A DNA stretch of 64,000 nucleotides from Actinacidiphila cocklensis (GCF_907177275.1 NZ_CAJSLV010000059.1:62001-126000); one strand, 5' to 3'; positions 1-8,633 are shown, counted from the stretch's first letter. Notes: a model not told the origin generated them from the sequence alone. Translations and numbers: made by a program.

Positions 1-1706
1 AACTGGGCAAGAAGAAGATCCTGGAGAACTACCTCAACATCACCTTCTTCGGCGAGCAGGCCTACGGCATCGAGGCCGCCTCGAAGCGCTACTTCAGCAC
101 CTCCGCGAAGAACCTCACCCTGACCCAGGCCGCGCTGCTGGCCGGCATGGTGCAGTCGCCGAGCCGCTACGACCCGGTCAGCAACGAGCAGACGGCACTC
201 GACCGCCGCAACACGGTGCTGTCGCGCATGGCCCAGCTCAAGGACATCACCCCCGCGCAGGCGGCCGCCGCGCAGAAGGCCCCGCTCGGCCTCAAGGTCA
301 GCTCGCCGAAGAACGGATGTATCACCGCCGTCAACGGCGCCGGCTTCTTCTGCGACTACGTGCGCAACACGTTCCTGCAGAACGCGGCCTTCGGCAAGAC
401 CAAGACCGACCGGCAGAAGGCGTGGGACATAGGCGGTCTCACGATCAGGACCACGCTCGACCCGAAGGCGCAGGCGTCGCTGCTCAAGGGCATCAGCAAG
501 CACGTCTACAAGACCGACAAGTACGTCGCCGCCGACACCATGGTGCAGCCGGGCACCGGCAAGATCCTCGCCATGGGCCAGAGCAAGCCGTACGGCTTCG
601 GCAAGAACCAGACCCAGCTGAACCTGTCCGTCGACCGGAACATGGGCAACAGCAACGGCTTCCAGCAGGGATCGACCTTCAAGCCGATCACGGCGGCGGC
701 GGCCCTCGAAGCGGGCTACAAGCCGGACAAGGCCTATCCGTCGCCGTACCAGATGCCCACCTATCCCGACGTCACGACATGCAGCGGGAAGGTCATACAC
801 AGCACCAAGGGCACGCAGAACGAGTCGGAGAGCGAGGTCGGCCCCTACGCCATGCCCGACGCGCTCAAACACTCGATCAACACCTACTTCGTGGCGCTGG
901 AAGCCGAGCTGGGCCTGTGCCCCGTCATGAACATGGCCGCCAAGCTGGGCCTGGGCAGGGCCGACGGCACGCCGCTGTGGGAGGTGCCGTCCCTCACGCT
1001 GGGCACCAACGAGGTGTCACCGCTCACGGTCGCCGCGGCGTATGCGGCGTTCGCCAACCGCGGCGTCTACTGCACCCCGATCGCCATCGAGTCGGCCACC
1101 GGCCCGAACGGCAAGAAGATGACGGTGCCGAAGAGCCGGTGCAGCCAGGCGATGTCGCAGAGCACCGCGGACACGCTGAACAGCATGCTCAAGGGCGTCG
1201 TCGACGACGGAACCGGCATCAACGCCGACCTGCCGGGCCGCGACACGGCGGGCAAGACGGGTACCACCGACAGCCGGCTCGACGCCTGGTTCGCCGGCTA
1301 CACCCCGAACCTCGCCTCGGCGGTCTGGCTGGGCGACCCCTTCGGCGCCGGCAAGGGCGGCAAGCGGCTGTCGATGGACTCCAAGGAAAACGGCGCTCCG
1401 ATCAAGATCGGCCCGCGGACGTACGACAAGGTCGAGGGCGCGACCGGCCCCGCGCCGATCTGGCGGGACGCGATGCTCGGCGCACTGGAGGGCACACCCC
1501 CGGCGACCTTCGTCACCGTGCCGCTGCCCGAATCGCCCCCGAAGAACCCCCAGGGCGACCCGACCAAGCCCCCGGACAACGGCAAGGGCCCGGGCGGCAC
1601 CCTGCCGAACCCCTTCCCGAGCTTCACGTTCCCGCCCGTCACCACGGGCGGCAACAACGGCGGCGGGAACGGCCGGTCCGGCGGTGCCGGCGGAACCGGT
1701 CCGTGA
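1..1706 (+). CDS. Class A penicillin-binding protein, 5' end outside the window
   Basis: Peptidoglycan glycosyltransferase/transpeptidase acting outside the membrane. The reading frame is already open at base 3, and the first visible residues (ILENYLNITFFGEQAYGIEA) are the late part of a GT51 transglycosylase domain, so only the start is missing. The transpeptidase domain follows with the active-site motif GSTFK (serine near visible residue 224), SIN about 65 residues later and KTGTT near 418. The last ~60 residues are a Pro/Gly/Asn-rich low-complexity tail, usual for actinobacterial members. A perfect terminator hairpin lies 20 bases after the stop. Product class is certain; which paralogue it is cannot be told from the visible part. 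Confidence 0.95.
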   Translation, partial: LGKKKILENYLNITFFGEQAYGIEAASKRYFSTSAKNLTLTQAALLAGMVQSPSRYDPVSNEQTALDRRNTVLSRMAQLKDITPAQAAAAQKAPLGLKVSSPKNGCITAVNGAGFFCDYVRNTFLQNAAFGKTKTDRQKAWDIGGLTIRTTLDPKAQASLLKGISKHVYKTDKYVAADTMVQPGTGKILAMGQSKPYGFGKNQTQLNLSVDRNMGNSNGFQQGSTFKPITAAAALEAGYKPDKAYPSPYQMPTYPDVTTCSGKVIHSTKGTQNESESEVGPYAMPDALKHSINTYFVALEAELGLCPVMNMAAKLGLGRADGTPLWEVPSLTLGTNEVSPLTVAAAYAAFANRGVYCTPIAIESATGPNGKKMTVPKSRCSQAMSQSTADTLNSMLKGVVDDGTGINADLPGRDTAGKTGTTDSRLDAWFAGYTPNLASAVWLGDPFGAGKGGKRLSMDSKENGAPIKIGPRTYDKVEGATGPAPIWRDAMLGALEGTPPATFVTVPLPESPPKNPQGDPTKPPDNGKGPGGTLPNPFPSFTFPPVTTGGNNGGGNGRSGGAGGTGP

Positions 1707-1725
1707 TCCGGCGGTTCCGATGATG

Positions 1726-1770
1726 CACGCGTAAGGGGCGCCCTCCCGTGGAGGGCGCCCCTTACGCGTG
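1726..1770. terminator. Bidirectional terminator hairpin
   Basis: Perfect 20-bp inverted repeat (1726-1745 and 1751-1770) with a 5-base loop, between the convergent PBP and YqeY genes. It could serve both. Confidence 0.9.
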
Positions 1771-1787
1771 GCAGGTTCCCACGATGG

Positions 1788-2246
1788 TCAGCCCGCGAGC
1801 TGGCGCTTGACCTCGGCGGCCACCCGGCCGCCCTCCGCCCGCTTGGCGACCTTCGGGTTGACCAGCTTCATCACGGCGCCCATGCCCTTCGGCCCGGTCG
1901 CGCCCGACTCGGCCACCGCCTCCCGCACGATCGCGGCGATCTCGTCGTCCGTGAGCTGCTGCGGCAGGTACCCGGCCAGGACCTCGCCCTCTTCCCGCTC
2001 CCGCTGCGCGGACTCGGCCCGGCCGCCCTGCTCGAACGCCTCGGCCGCCTCGCGCCGCTTCTTCGCCTCCCGGGTGATCACCGTCAGCACCTCGTCGTCG
2101 GAGAGCTGCCGGGCCGTGGTGCCGGCGACCTCCTCCTTGGTGATGGCGGTCAGCGTGAGCCGGAGCGTGGCGGAGCGCAGTTCGTCACGGCCCTTGATCG
2201 CCGTGGTCAGGTCGTCCTTGAGTCGCTGCTTGAGCGTCGTGGTCAT
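1788..2246 (-). CDS. GatB/YqeY domain protein
   Basis: 152-residue protein of the YqeY family, the domain also found at the C-terminus of the amidotransferase subunit GatB and proposed to bind tRNA. The N-terminus (LKQRLKDDLTTAIKGRD) and the late motif GPKGMGAVMKLV are family hallmarks and the length is normal for stand-alone YqeY. Convergent with the PBP gene and divergent from the phosphoesterase gene. The exact role of free-standing YqeY is not established. Confidence 0.93.
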   Translation of the reverse strand: MTTTLKQRLKDDLTTAIKGRDELRSATLRLTLTAITKEEVAGTTARQLSDDEVLTVITREAKKRREAAEAFEQGGRAESAQREREEGEVLAGYLPQQLTDDEIAAIVREAVAESGATGPKGMGAVMKLVNPKVAKRAEGGRVAAEVKRQLAG

Positions 2247-2332
2247 GCCCCGATTTTCGCACCACCGCGAGGAGAGCGCCGCGCATTAAGTCCACGTACC
2301 GGCACCGGCCCGGACTCTGACACGATGGGCGC

Positions 2333-3262
2333 ATGCGCGCGCGATACGGAGTACCCCTCGCAGTGACGGCGGCAGGCGCGGCCTGCGTGGCATACGCGGC
2401 CGGATTCGAGGCGAGGTCGTACCGGCTGCGCCGGGTGGACATCCCGGTGCTGCCCCCCGGGCTGCGGCCGATCCGTATCCTCCAGCTGTCGGACATCCAC
2501 ATGGTCTCGGGCCAGCACAAGAAGCGCCGCTGGATCCAGTCGCTGGCGGGCCTGCGCCCCGACCTGGTCGTGAACACCGGCGACAACCTGTCCGACCCCA
2601 CCGCGGTCCCCGAAGTGCTGGACGCCCTGGGTCCGTTGCTGCAGTTCCCCGGCACGTACGTCTTCGGGTCGAACGACTACTACGGCCCCAAATTCCGCAA
2701 CCCCGGCCGCTACCTCGTCGAGAAGGCCCGCGGCCAGCACGGCCTGAACGGCAAGAGCGCCGGCGGCCACGGCGTCGTCCGCAACCCCTGGGGCGACCTG
2801 CGCGACGCCTTCGACGCGGCCGGCTGGGTCGGCCTGAGCAACACCCGCGGCCGCCTCAAGCTCGACCACGGCCCCGTCCTCGGCCTGACCGGCCTGGACG
2901 ACCCGCACATCAAGCGCGACCGCTACGCCGCGGTCGCGGGCGGCCCCGACCCGGACACCGACTTCAACCTGGCCCTGGTCCACGCCCCCTACCTGCGCGT
3001 CCTCGACGCCTTCACGGCCGACCGCTACCCCTTGATCCTGGCCGGCCACACCCACGGCGGCCAGCTCTGCATCCCCTTCTACGGCGCCCTGGTCACCAAC
3101 TGCGACCTCGACACCGACCGCGTGAAGGGCCTCTCCACCCACACCGCCACCGGCTCGACCTCCTACCTCCACGTCTCCGCCGGCTGCGGAACCAACCGCT
3201 ACACCCCCGTCCGCTTCGCCTGCCCCCCCGAGGCCACCCTCCTCACCCTGACCCCCGCCTAA
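2333..3262 (+). CDS. Membrane-anchored metallophosphoesterase
   Basis: 309-residue calcineurin-like phosphoesterase. A short hydrophobic N-terminus ([17 protein letters not shown]) suggests a signal anchor, placing the catalytic domain outside the membrane. Metal-ligand motifs appear in order: SDIHM, NTGDN, GSNDYY in place of GNHD, and GHTHGGQ. This matches the YkuE-like family conserved beside PBP and YqeY genes in streptomycetes. The substrate is unknown; lipid-linked or nucleotide phosphodiesters are possible. The next gene is tRNA-Pro. Confidence 0.93.
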   Translation: MRARYGVPLAVTAAGAACVAYAAGFEARSYRLRRVDIPVLPPGLRPIRILQLSDIHMVSGQHKKRRWIQSLAGLRPDLVVNTGDNLSDPTAVPEVLDALGPLLQFPGTYVFGSNDYYGPKFRNPGRYLVEKARGQHGLNGKSAGGHGVVRNPWGDLRDAFDAAGWVGLSNTRGRLKLDHGPVLGLTGLDDPHIKRDRYAAVAGGPDPDTDFNLALVHAPYLRVLDAFTADRYPLILAGHTHGGQLCIPFYGALVTNCDLDTDRVKGLSTHTATGSTSYLHVSAGCGTNRYTPVRFACPPEATLLTLTPA

Positions 3263-3268
3263 ACCGGA

Positions 3269-3298
3269 TTTCGCCTCCGGCCCCGGGTCCGCTAAAGT
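3269..3298 (+). promoter_or_regulatory. Candidate tRNA promoter
   Basis: TTTCGC (3269-3274), an 18-base spacer and TAAAGT (3293-3298) place a start site a few bases before the tRNA. The -10 fits well, the -35 is weak. Confidence 0.35.
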
Positions 3299-3312
3299 AA
3301 ACCCCGTTGCAC

Positions 3313-3386
<74 letters not shown>

Positions 3387-3401
3387 CTCCAAAGCAGCAG
3401 G

Positions 3402-3437
3402 TCAGGGCCTTGATCCTCACGAGGATCAAGGCCCTGA
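3402..3437 (+). terminator. Terminator after tRNA-Pro
   Basis: Perfect 17-bp arms (3402-3418, 3421-3437) separated by only 2 bases, 16 bases downstream of the tRNA. Confidence 0.8.
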
Positions 3438-3655
3438 GCCGTTCCCGGGACCCTCTTGGGAACCGTTGGGAGCCAACCCCGACATCCGGCTCCCGGGCGG
3501 GAGCGGCCCGGCTGGCGGAACGCGTGAGGCGGCGCCGGTGACGGCGCTACGGTCGCCTCCACGGATTGCCGGCTGGGGGAAGCCGCGACGCGCTGGACAG
3601 GATCGGCCGGGCAGCCCCCGGAGGAGTACGTGCTGAGGTCTCGCGCCGCCACCGG

Positions 3656-3796
3656 CCTGCCCGCCTGGGCTTCGTCTCCGACATCGCCCGCCTGGAGCGC
3701 TTCGGCAACCGCCCGGACCAGAACGGCCTGGCCCTCCTCATCACCAACGAAGCAGTCCTGTGGATGCCCCCGAAGCAGGGCGTTGTGGAAGGCTGA
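3656..3796 (+). pseudogene. C-terminal fragment of an unrecognised gene
   Basis: About 46 codons read LGFVSDIARLERFGNRPDQN followed by GLALLITNEAVLW and then a TGA at 3794. The composition is clearly that of a folded protein end, but nothing upstream in this frame looks coding, so the gene is 5'-truncated close to the tRNA. I do not recognise the family. Confidence 0.35.
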
Positions 3797-3833
3797 GAGG
3801 AACCAGATCCACAACGGAGGGGCGACCACCGGC

Positions 3834-4490
3834 ATGGCCCTGATCCACCACACCACCGTCACGCCGAGCAAGGTCGAACTGCTCGCCGGCTGGCTGCCCA
3901 CCCGCCCCTGGTACCGGGGCGGACCGGACACCCCCGTGCTGGAGAAGTCGGGTGGCTTCCGGCTGGACGACCCGGAGGGCGAGGTCGGCATCGAGTTCAT
4001 GGTGGCCACCGACACGAGCGGCCCCGAGCGGACGGCCTATCTCGTACCGCTCACCTACCGCGGCGCACCGTTGGAGGGCGCCGGACACGCCCTCGTCGGA
4101 ACGATGCAGCACGGCGTGCTGGGCAAGCGCTGGGCGTACGACGGCTGCCACGACCCCGTGCTCGTCACCCAACTGCTGGCCCTGATCGAGGGCACCGCAC
4201 CAGCGATGGCGCAGAGCGTCACCGACACCCGCGACCACGAGGTGACACGCTCCTACACGGGCGCCCCGTTCGGCCTGGACGGCTTCGCACCCGAGCCCAC
4301 GGACGACCAAGACGGGACCCGCCTTCCCATGCCCGGCGGCACGATCCTGCACGTACACCGCGTCCTCGACCCCGTCGACGAGCGTCCGCCGCTGCCCCGA
4401 CAGGGAGCCCTCGGCCATGTCGCGACCGGCTGGCAGGGACCGGACGGCACGCGTGCGAGGGCCGTGCTGATGACGTTGCTCGGCGCCTGA
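3834..4490 (+). CDS. Maltokinase N-terminal cap-like domain protein
   Basis: 218-residue protein starting MALIHHTTVTPSKVELLAGW with PTRPWYRG next, the form shared by the N-terminal cap of maltokinase (Mak/Pep2) and by short streptomycete proteins often mislabelled 1,4-alpha-glucan branching protein. No kinase domain follows, so this is the free-standing cap type. ATG at 3834 is chosen over an upstream in-frame start because homology begins here and an ACGGAGGGG ribosome site precedes it. A role near trehalose/maltose metabolism is only suggested by the fold; no such genes are nearby. Confidence 0.75.
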   Translation: MALIHHTTVTPSKVELLAGWLPTRPWYRGGPDTPVLEKSGGFRLDDPEGEVGIEFMVATDTSGPERTAYLVPLTYRGAPLEGAGHALVGTMQHGVLGKRWAYDGCHDPVLVTQLLALIEGTAPAMAQSVTDTRDHEVTRSYTGAPFGLDGFAPEPTDDQDGTRLPMPGGTILHVHRVLDPVDERPPLPRQGALGHVATGWQGPDGTRARAVLMTLLGA

Positions 4491-4652
4491 TCCGGTTCGC
4501 GAATCCGCGGTTCGGCGACGAGTTGCCGAAGCCCCTCGGACCGGCCTCGACCTCGCCGCCCTCCTCCACAGGCTGTGGACAGACGCGGACGCCTACGGCT
4601 ATGCCTCCGCGCCGTCGAAGGCCCGCTCGACCAGCAGCGTCGCGCGGGTCTG

Positions 4653-4795
4653 CTGAGGCTTACGGCGGTGTTCGAGAAGGTTCTCCCGACGATCGCCGAC
4701 GAGTACGCGACCGAGTACTACACGCACGCACGCGACATGGCCGCGCTGGCAGCCGAGATCGAGACCCTGCGCAACAAGCAGGTGGCCATGTTCGT
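4653..4795 (+). pseudogene. Unrecognised gene fragment
   Basis: The frame reads TAVFEKVLPTIADEYATEYY and then ARDMAALAAEIETLRNKQVA, an amphipathic helical stretch with natural composition, bordered by non-coding-like sequence on the left and by a dispersed GGTTCTGGC motif at 4795 on the right. Likely a leftover of a gene cut by recombination. Confidence 0.25.
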
Positions 4796-4822
4796 GAGAA
4801 CAGGTTCTGGCGCCCGTCACGG
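4791..4822 (+). repeat. Dispersed GGTTCTGGC motif, copy A
   Basis: GAGAACAGGTTCTGGCGC (4796-4813) resembles copies near 5469, 5890, 10499-10575 and 11668-11700. Possibly a decayed IS end. Confidence 0.3.
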
Positions 4823-4835
4823 CACGGATCGACGT

Positions 4836-5345
4836 TCAGGCCGTGCGATCCCCTTCGGGCCGGCTCCTCAGCAGTTGTTCAGCTGCCTCAACAGCCTTGT
4901 CCTTCAGCGCCTCGATGGAGACACCCCAGCTCTCCTGCCACTCCTCCAGGTCGAACGCACACGAGACAAGTGGCAGCAGGTCTGCGGGATAGCCGAGCTC
5001 GGAGGCGACCCCGGCCCAGATCAGATGAGTGCCGGCAGCCGGATCGATGGACCCGTCCACGATCTGACCGGCGATCCAGTAGGCCAAGGCCCACTTCTCC
5101 GCCCTGGGGTCGGCCGGCGGCTGGAAGGCGAGCCCGAGCTCCTCCAGGACCTGGTCGAAGAGAGCTGGGGCTTCAGGCTCTTCGCTCCGCAAGAGACCGG
5201 CCAGTAGAGCCAGCGAAGGACTGTCCACGTCGGCCAACAACGCGTCCAACCCCGCCTGGATGAGACGGTCGGACCCGACGTGCGTGCCGAACGCCCTCGC
5301 ACGCGCCAGGCGGCGAAGTTGCTGGACAGCGTCGTCGTGGTTCAT
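4836..5345 (-). CDS. Hypothetical protein, acidic and helical
   Basis: 169-residue soluble protein starting MNHDDAVQQLRRLARARAFG, rich in Asp, Glu, Leu and Trp with no signal or membrane segment. It resembles small orphan cytoplasmic proteins, often immunity-like, that streptomycetes carry in islands, but I recognise no domain. It lies between two truncated-gene regions and is not in an operon. Confidence 0.7.
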   Translation of the reverse strand: MNHDDAVQQLRRLARARAFGTHVGSDRLIQAGLDALLADVDSPSLALLAGLLRSEEPEAPALFDQVLEELGLAFQPPADPRAEKWALAYWIAGQIVDGSIDPAAGTHLIWAGVASELGYPADLLPLVSCAFDLEEWQESWGVSIEALKDKAVEAAEQLLRSRPEGDRTA

Positions 5346-5468
5346 GTCGGCCTCTTCGTCGGCGTGCTCACTGCGCGCACCCTTCCACGGCCGTCGACGT
5401 TCTCACCATCGAGTTCCGCCTCACTCGGCGTGCACGCTTCGCCGAGTCCTGGCCAGAACCTGCGAGCC

Positions 5469-5492
5469 GGCTCTGGCTCACCTTCTGTGATC
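5469..5492 (+). repeat. Dispersed GGCTCTGGCTCA motif, copy E
   Basis: GGCTCTGGCTCACCTTCTGT matches the right arm of the inverted repeat at 10549-10575 in most positions. It faces an inverted copy at 5873-5905, so the two flank the 121-residue gene at 5506. Confidence 0.3.
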
Positions 5493-5505
5493 CTGCCCAA
5501 ATGAA

Positions 5506-5871
5506 GTGACGCAGGGAAAACCTTGCTGGAAAGCTGATCCGGTGGAGTCCTTCCCCTCGAACCCGGACAGCCTCCCCGACCCCGTGACACTCCTCGACGA
5601 GCAGGGCACCACGTGGGTGCTCCACCGTCGGCGGGTGGACCTCCGCATCGTCCGCCGACTCATCAAGGACGAGGCCGCCCCGGTGGTGTGGGGGGACATG
5701 GGCGGCATCAGGCCGCGTCCCACGACCGAGGCCGAACGCCCCGCGCTCTGGGACCGGATCAAGAACGACTACAGAGGACCTGGCGGAAGCGGATCGACCG
5801 GCAACTGTCTGGCCCACGAATTCCGCGCCGACCCGGGGCGCCGCATGCTCTACGTGGCCGAGGACTGCTGA
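5506..5871 (+). CDS. Hypothetical protein
   Basis: 121-residue protein; the core around WVLHRRRVDLRIVRRLIKDE and the end AHEFRADPGRRMLYVAEDC have natural composition and end at TGA 5869. A GTG at 5542 preceded by TGGAAAG is an alternative start that would remove 12 residues. No recognised domain. It is flanked by two copies of a short GGCTCTGGC motif in opposite orientation, which may mean it was carried here as a unit. Confidence 0.65.
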   Translation: MTQGKPCWKADPVESFPSNPDSLPDPVTLLDEQGTTWVLHRRRVDLRIVRRLIKDEAAPVVWGDMGGIRPRPTTEAERPALWDRIKNDYRGPGGSGSTGNCLAHEFRADPGRRMLYVAEDC

Positions 5872-5872
5872 C

Positions 5873-5905
5873 GCCGCACAACTGCGCCAGAGCCCGTTCT
5901 CGCGG
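5873..5905 (-). repeat. Dispersed GGCTCTGGC motif, copy B
   Basis: On the minus strand this reads GAGAACGGGCTCTGGCGCA, matching copies A and C; opposite in orientation to copy E at 5469. Confidence 0.3.
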
Positions 5906-6074
5906 ACGTGATGAAGTAGGGGCCCGTGGCCGGGCAAGTTGAACGAGCCTGCGTCCGTGGACCGACCGACCAGGAGAAGGCAGAAGCCGCAGAAGATCGT
6001 GCGCCACGGCAGCACCGGCTCGGTGCGCTACAGGCGGGCGATGATGGAGGGATCGTCAAGGCCTGTGGATCGAG

Positions 6075-6557
6075 TCAGGTCGGTGTTGATCTGACTTCTT
6101 GCAGTCGGCGGCTCGCTGCGTTCCGTACGCGGCGGGTTCGGCCCTGTTCGGCGAGCAGGCTGAGGGCCTCAGGTGAGGTGACGATGAGTACGACCGAGGC
6201 CGTGCGCTGGAACCAGTCGGACGCGGTGGTGAGTTCCTCGGCGGTCCATGGCTCATCCAGCGCGATTGCCCTGAGCAGGGTCCACTCGCGCAGCCGACGG
6301 GCGAGAAAGGAACGGTCTCCGATTACCGTGGCGAAGGTTTGTGCCCAAGTGATGTACGCCGGGTCGGTCAGCAGGTGGGCTGCCCGACGTTCAAGGTGGC
6401 GGTTGACCACGGCCTCCGCCATCGACACGTCCGGATCGTCTAGGACGGTGGCCAAGAGGCTGGCCTCGTCAGCCTCCGAGACACCTTCCAGATCCTGCAG
6501 GTAGCTGCGGTAGCGGACGTAGTCGGAGGGGTCCTCGTCGAAGAGCTGGTCGGTCAT
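6075..6557 (-). CDS. Hypothetical protein, translationally coupled
   Basis: 160-residue soluble helical protein (MTDQLFDEDPSDYVRYRSYL...). The middle AVVNRHLERRAAHLLTDP resembles HEAT-like helical pairs, though I cannot name a family. Its ATG overlaps the TGA of the 53-codon gene upstream (ATGA at 6554-6557), so the two are almost certainly cotranslated. Confidence 0.75.
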   Translation of the reverse strand: MTDQLFDEDPSDYVRYRSYLQDLEGVSEADEASLLATVLDDPDVSMAEAVVNRHLERRAAHLLTDPAYITWAQTFATVIGDRSFLARRLREWTLLRAIALDEPWTAEELTTASDWFQRTASVVLIVTSPEALSLLAEQGRTRRVRNAASRRLQEVRSTPT

Positions 6558-6715
6558 GCGGCGAGCCAGCGGGCTTGGGCGGGCTCGCCGAGCTTGAAGA
6601 CCATGGCCGGTCCCGCGGCGTTGCGAACGACTAGACGGTGACCGCCGCTATCCCGCTGATCATCCAACTCGACTGTGTAATTGTTCACTTCAGCTTCCAG
6701 CGCGGCGGCGGGCAT
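6554..6715 (-). CDS. Small 53-residue hypothetical protein
   Basis: Starts MPAAALEAEVNNYTVELDDQ and ends PAQARWLAA, stopping in an ATGA overlap with the next gene. A good ribosome site (GAGGGAGCT on the minus strand) lies 7-8 bases before the ATG. Beta-rich pattern with alternating polar and hydrophobic residues; no known family. The overlap and ribosome site make it a real gene in a two-gene unit, perhaps a small partner of the 160-residue protein. Confidence 0.7.
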   Translation of the reverse strand: MPAAALEAEVNNYTVELDDQRDSGGHRLVVRNAAGPAMVFKLGEPAQARWLAA

Positions 6716-6994
6716 CCGCGAGCTCCCTCACGGACGCTCTCGTCGATCAGGGAGCCGTCTCGGGAGGAGCCGTCGTCATTCACTACCGTGAGCACGGGCG
6801 AACCTTCCCGACCGACGCGTCAACGTCGGCCCAATCGATGACCATCACAGGATCGTTCGGGGAAGGTACGCCCTTCGCGCGTCTCCCCCGACACCGATCC
6901 ACAGATCTTGAGCATTGCTCGCGATGATGCTGCGGACCTCGACTGGCAGGACCGGGCGGACGCCCCATCCCCGAGGCCGCGTGAGTTCTTCCTC
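6716..6994. other. No gene seen
   Basis: About 280 bases upstream of the coupled pair. A short minus-strand stretch reading DPVMVIDWADVDASVGKVR looks protein-like but is interrupted on both sides and may be debris. Confidence 0.4.
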
Positions 6995-7429
6995 TCAAGT
7001 CCCATGGCTGTCCCGCATGTCGACGAACCCGGTCTCGATGTCACCCACGAAGGTGAGGGCTTCCCTGCCGATGCCGAGAGCGTCGAGCAGGACGTCGAGC
7101 GCCGCATCGACGTCGGCATGATCTCGGCTCACCCAGACAAAGACATCGGGAGCAGGACCGCCCTCCAGACGGCTGAGAGCGAAGTGGAACTTCTGGATGC
7201 TGAACATCGCCGCATCCACCCAGCCCAGATCCTCCCAGCTCCGCTCGACGTTCAGCCGCAGCCGTGCGGCCAGCACATCCAACGAGGGCGACAGGCCTGC
7301 CACGAGCCGGAAGGAGCTCGTGGCGAACTCCCACAGGCTCCGCTGAAAGGCCGGGTTGCGCTTCCCGCCCTGATATTCCGGCGCCGTCTCCCAGTCCGCT
7401 TCCGGCCCAGGAACCTCGACTCCCGCCAT
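6995..7429 (-). CDS. Hypothetical protein
   Basis: 144 residues from an ATG preceded by GGGAGGG (minus strand); an upstream in-frame start would add 13 unlikely residues. The sequence, with FQRSLWEFATSSFRLVAGLS and FSIQKFHFALSRLEGG, is helical and soluble. The ending DALGIGREALTFVGDIETGF suggests a compact alpha/beta domain of the immunity-protein kind. No family recognised. It is preceded by a divergent small zinc-ribbon gene. Confidence 0.7.
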   Translation of the reverse strand: MAGVEVPGPEADWETAPEYQGGKRNPAFQRSLWEFATSSFRLVAGLSPSLDVLAARLRLNVERSWEDLGWVDAAMFSIQKFHFALSRLEGGPAPDVFVWVSRDHADVDAALDVLLDALGIGREALTFVGDIETGFVDMRDSHGT

Positions 7430-7523
7430 GCGCCCTCCCAACCCCACCGCCACACCCCGATGTCTCACTCCAATGATGGCTTGATGCGTGGCTCCGATGG
7501 TTATGACCAGGCATCATGGGGAG

Positions 7524-7700
7524 ATGCGGATCCTCGAGATGCTGCGCCGAGGGCGTGAGGCTTGGCCGACCAGTCCTCCTCCAACGGTTCCTTCGGCCGG
7601 CCCGCCTGTGTTCCACTGCGCGCAGTGCAAGCGGACGGTTCCGGTCGGGGAGACGGCCTGCGGCTCGTGCGGCTTCCGCTTGGTCGCAGAGGACGGGTGA
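7524..7700 (+). CDS. Small zinc-ribbon protein
   Basis: 58 residues starting MRILEMLRRGREAWP, with CAQCKRTVPVGETACGSCGF: two CxxC knuckles spaced 9 residues apart, a typical rubredoxin-like zinc ribbon. GGGGAG stands immediately before the ATG, closer than usual; ATG at 7497 is an alternative. Partner and role unknown. Confidence 0.5.
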   Translation: MRILEMLRRGREAWPTSPPPTVPSAGPPVFHCAQCKRTVPVGETACGSCGFRLVAEDG

Positions 7701-7713
7701 GGGCCGGCCGAAG

Positions 7714-7835
7714 TCAACGCTTGGTGAGTCGGCGGTGGCAAATGGCAGCTGCGGATATGCCGACGAAGGCGAGGAAGTGTTCGGCCTTGAGTTCGTAGCG
7801 ACGGTGGAGCCTGCGGCATCCGGCCGCATGAGCCC
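7714..7835 (-). pseudogene. IS5-family transposase, C-terminal remnant
   Basis: The minus strand reads RLHRRYELKAEHFLAFVGIS then AAAICHRRLTKR and a TGA at 7714. This is the familiar C-terminal helix pair of IS5-like transposases (RKAEHFLAF...ICYRRL). The catalytic domain is absent, and the fragment abuts a rearranged YxiG-like gene, so the element probably took part in that rearrangement. Confidence 0.7.
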
Positions 7836-7847
7836 TCCCCTCTCGGC

Positions 7848-7968
7848 GGTGCGTGCATCGAGCCGACCCATCTGCGATACCTCTTCAGGTACTGCGTCGA
7901 GGCCCGGTGTGAGACCACCGTGCGCCCCGACACCTGGCGCATCTCGCTGGACGAACGCCTCATCGACC
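7848..7968 (+). pseudogene. YxiG-like gene, middle segment
   Basis: Reads CIEPTHLRYLFRYCVEARCE then TTVRPDTWRISLDERLIDH. In intact streptomycete relatives (from memory of the family) this follows a YTADPRTG motif, but here that N-terminal part lies next to it on the opposite strand (7971-8099). Confidence 0.55.
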
Positions 7969-7970
7969 AC

Positions 7971-8099
7971 GCCGGTGCGGGGGTCGGCTGTCGCGTAAAC
8001 GATGACCTCGTAGTCGCGCATGTAGCTGGTGTAGCCGTGACGCACGACGGCAGTGTCGAAGGCGTCGTCCAGCAGCTGTTCGAGGAGTGCGGCATCCAT
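7971..8099 (-). pseudogene. YxiG-like gene, N-terminal segment, inverted
   Basis: From ATG 8099 the minus strand reads MDAALLEQLLDDAFDTAVV then HGYTSYMRDYEVIVYATADP, the expected start of the family, and loses coding character right after DPRTG at 7971. The continuation is found on the plus strand, so the gene has been split by inversion. Confidence 0.6.
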
Positions 8100-8255
8100 G
8101 TCGCTGTTTTACTGCACGTGATTCTCGGGGCGCGTCCGGGATTTCAGGCTACCGTCCCGCGACGACCGCCCGCCCAGGGTGCGTTCGCACGCGCATTCGC
8201 TCCCGCACGGCCGTTACGACGAGGCACAACGGCGCCTCCGTCGTCCACAGCTTGT

Positions 8256-8486
8256 GCGACAGGCGTCGACCTCGACGGATACGTCTGGGCCGTGAAGTGG
8301 CACGGCCTCTACCCAGGTGCCACGATCCTTCCCGCGTCGGAGACGACCCGTCGTTGGACGCAGGCCGTGGGGATCGACTTCCACGAGGTGCGTCTTGAGA
8401 CCAACGCCCACAGCCTCACCCTGGTCTTCTGAGACCTACAGGTCAGCGAGGTCCCGACGGGATACGCACCCTTCACCACGGATTGA
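8256..8486 (+). pseudogene. YxiG-like gene, C-terminal segment with internal stop
   Basis: Reads ATGVDLDGYVWAVKWHGLYP and later FHEVRLETNAHSLTLVF, then TGA at 8430, then DLQVSEVPTGYAPFTTD and a second TGA at 8484. The residues after the first stop continue the family pattern, so the first stop looks like a serine codon (TCA) turned to TGA. Confidence 0.6.
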
Positions 8487-8551
8487 CCTGCCGGACGGTG
8501 AACGTGCACGGGAGTCCGGGGCACCGCGGGGAATCGACGTGGGAGGCCCAT

Positions 8552-8598
8552 CCGGAAAAAGGGCGTACCGTCCGCTCCCACCGCCGGGTCGAGCCCGG
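8552..8598. repeat. Dispersed intergenic repeat, copy R1
   Basis: Shares GTACCGTCCGCTCCCACCGC (8565-8584) with R3 and nearly so with R2 (22351-22387); a fourth weaker copy lies at 43839-43877. The right part GCCGGGTCGAGCCCGG is GC-dyad-like. Confidence 0.6.
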
Positions 8599-8633
8599 CC
8601 GCTCGGGGCGGAGGGGGCGACGCCTCCCGACCG

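Noticed and set aside
5946..6504. Plus-strand 192-codon frame
   Set aside because: Antisense of the 160-residue gene at 6075-6557, which has a coupled neighbour and natural composition.
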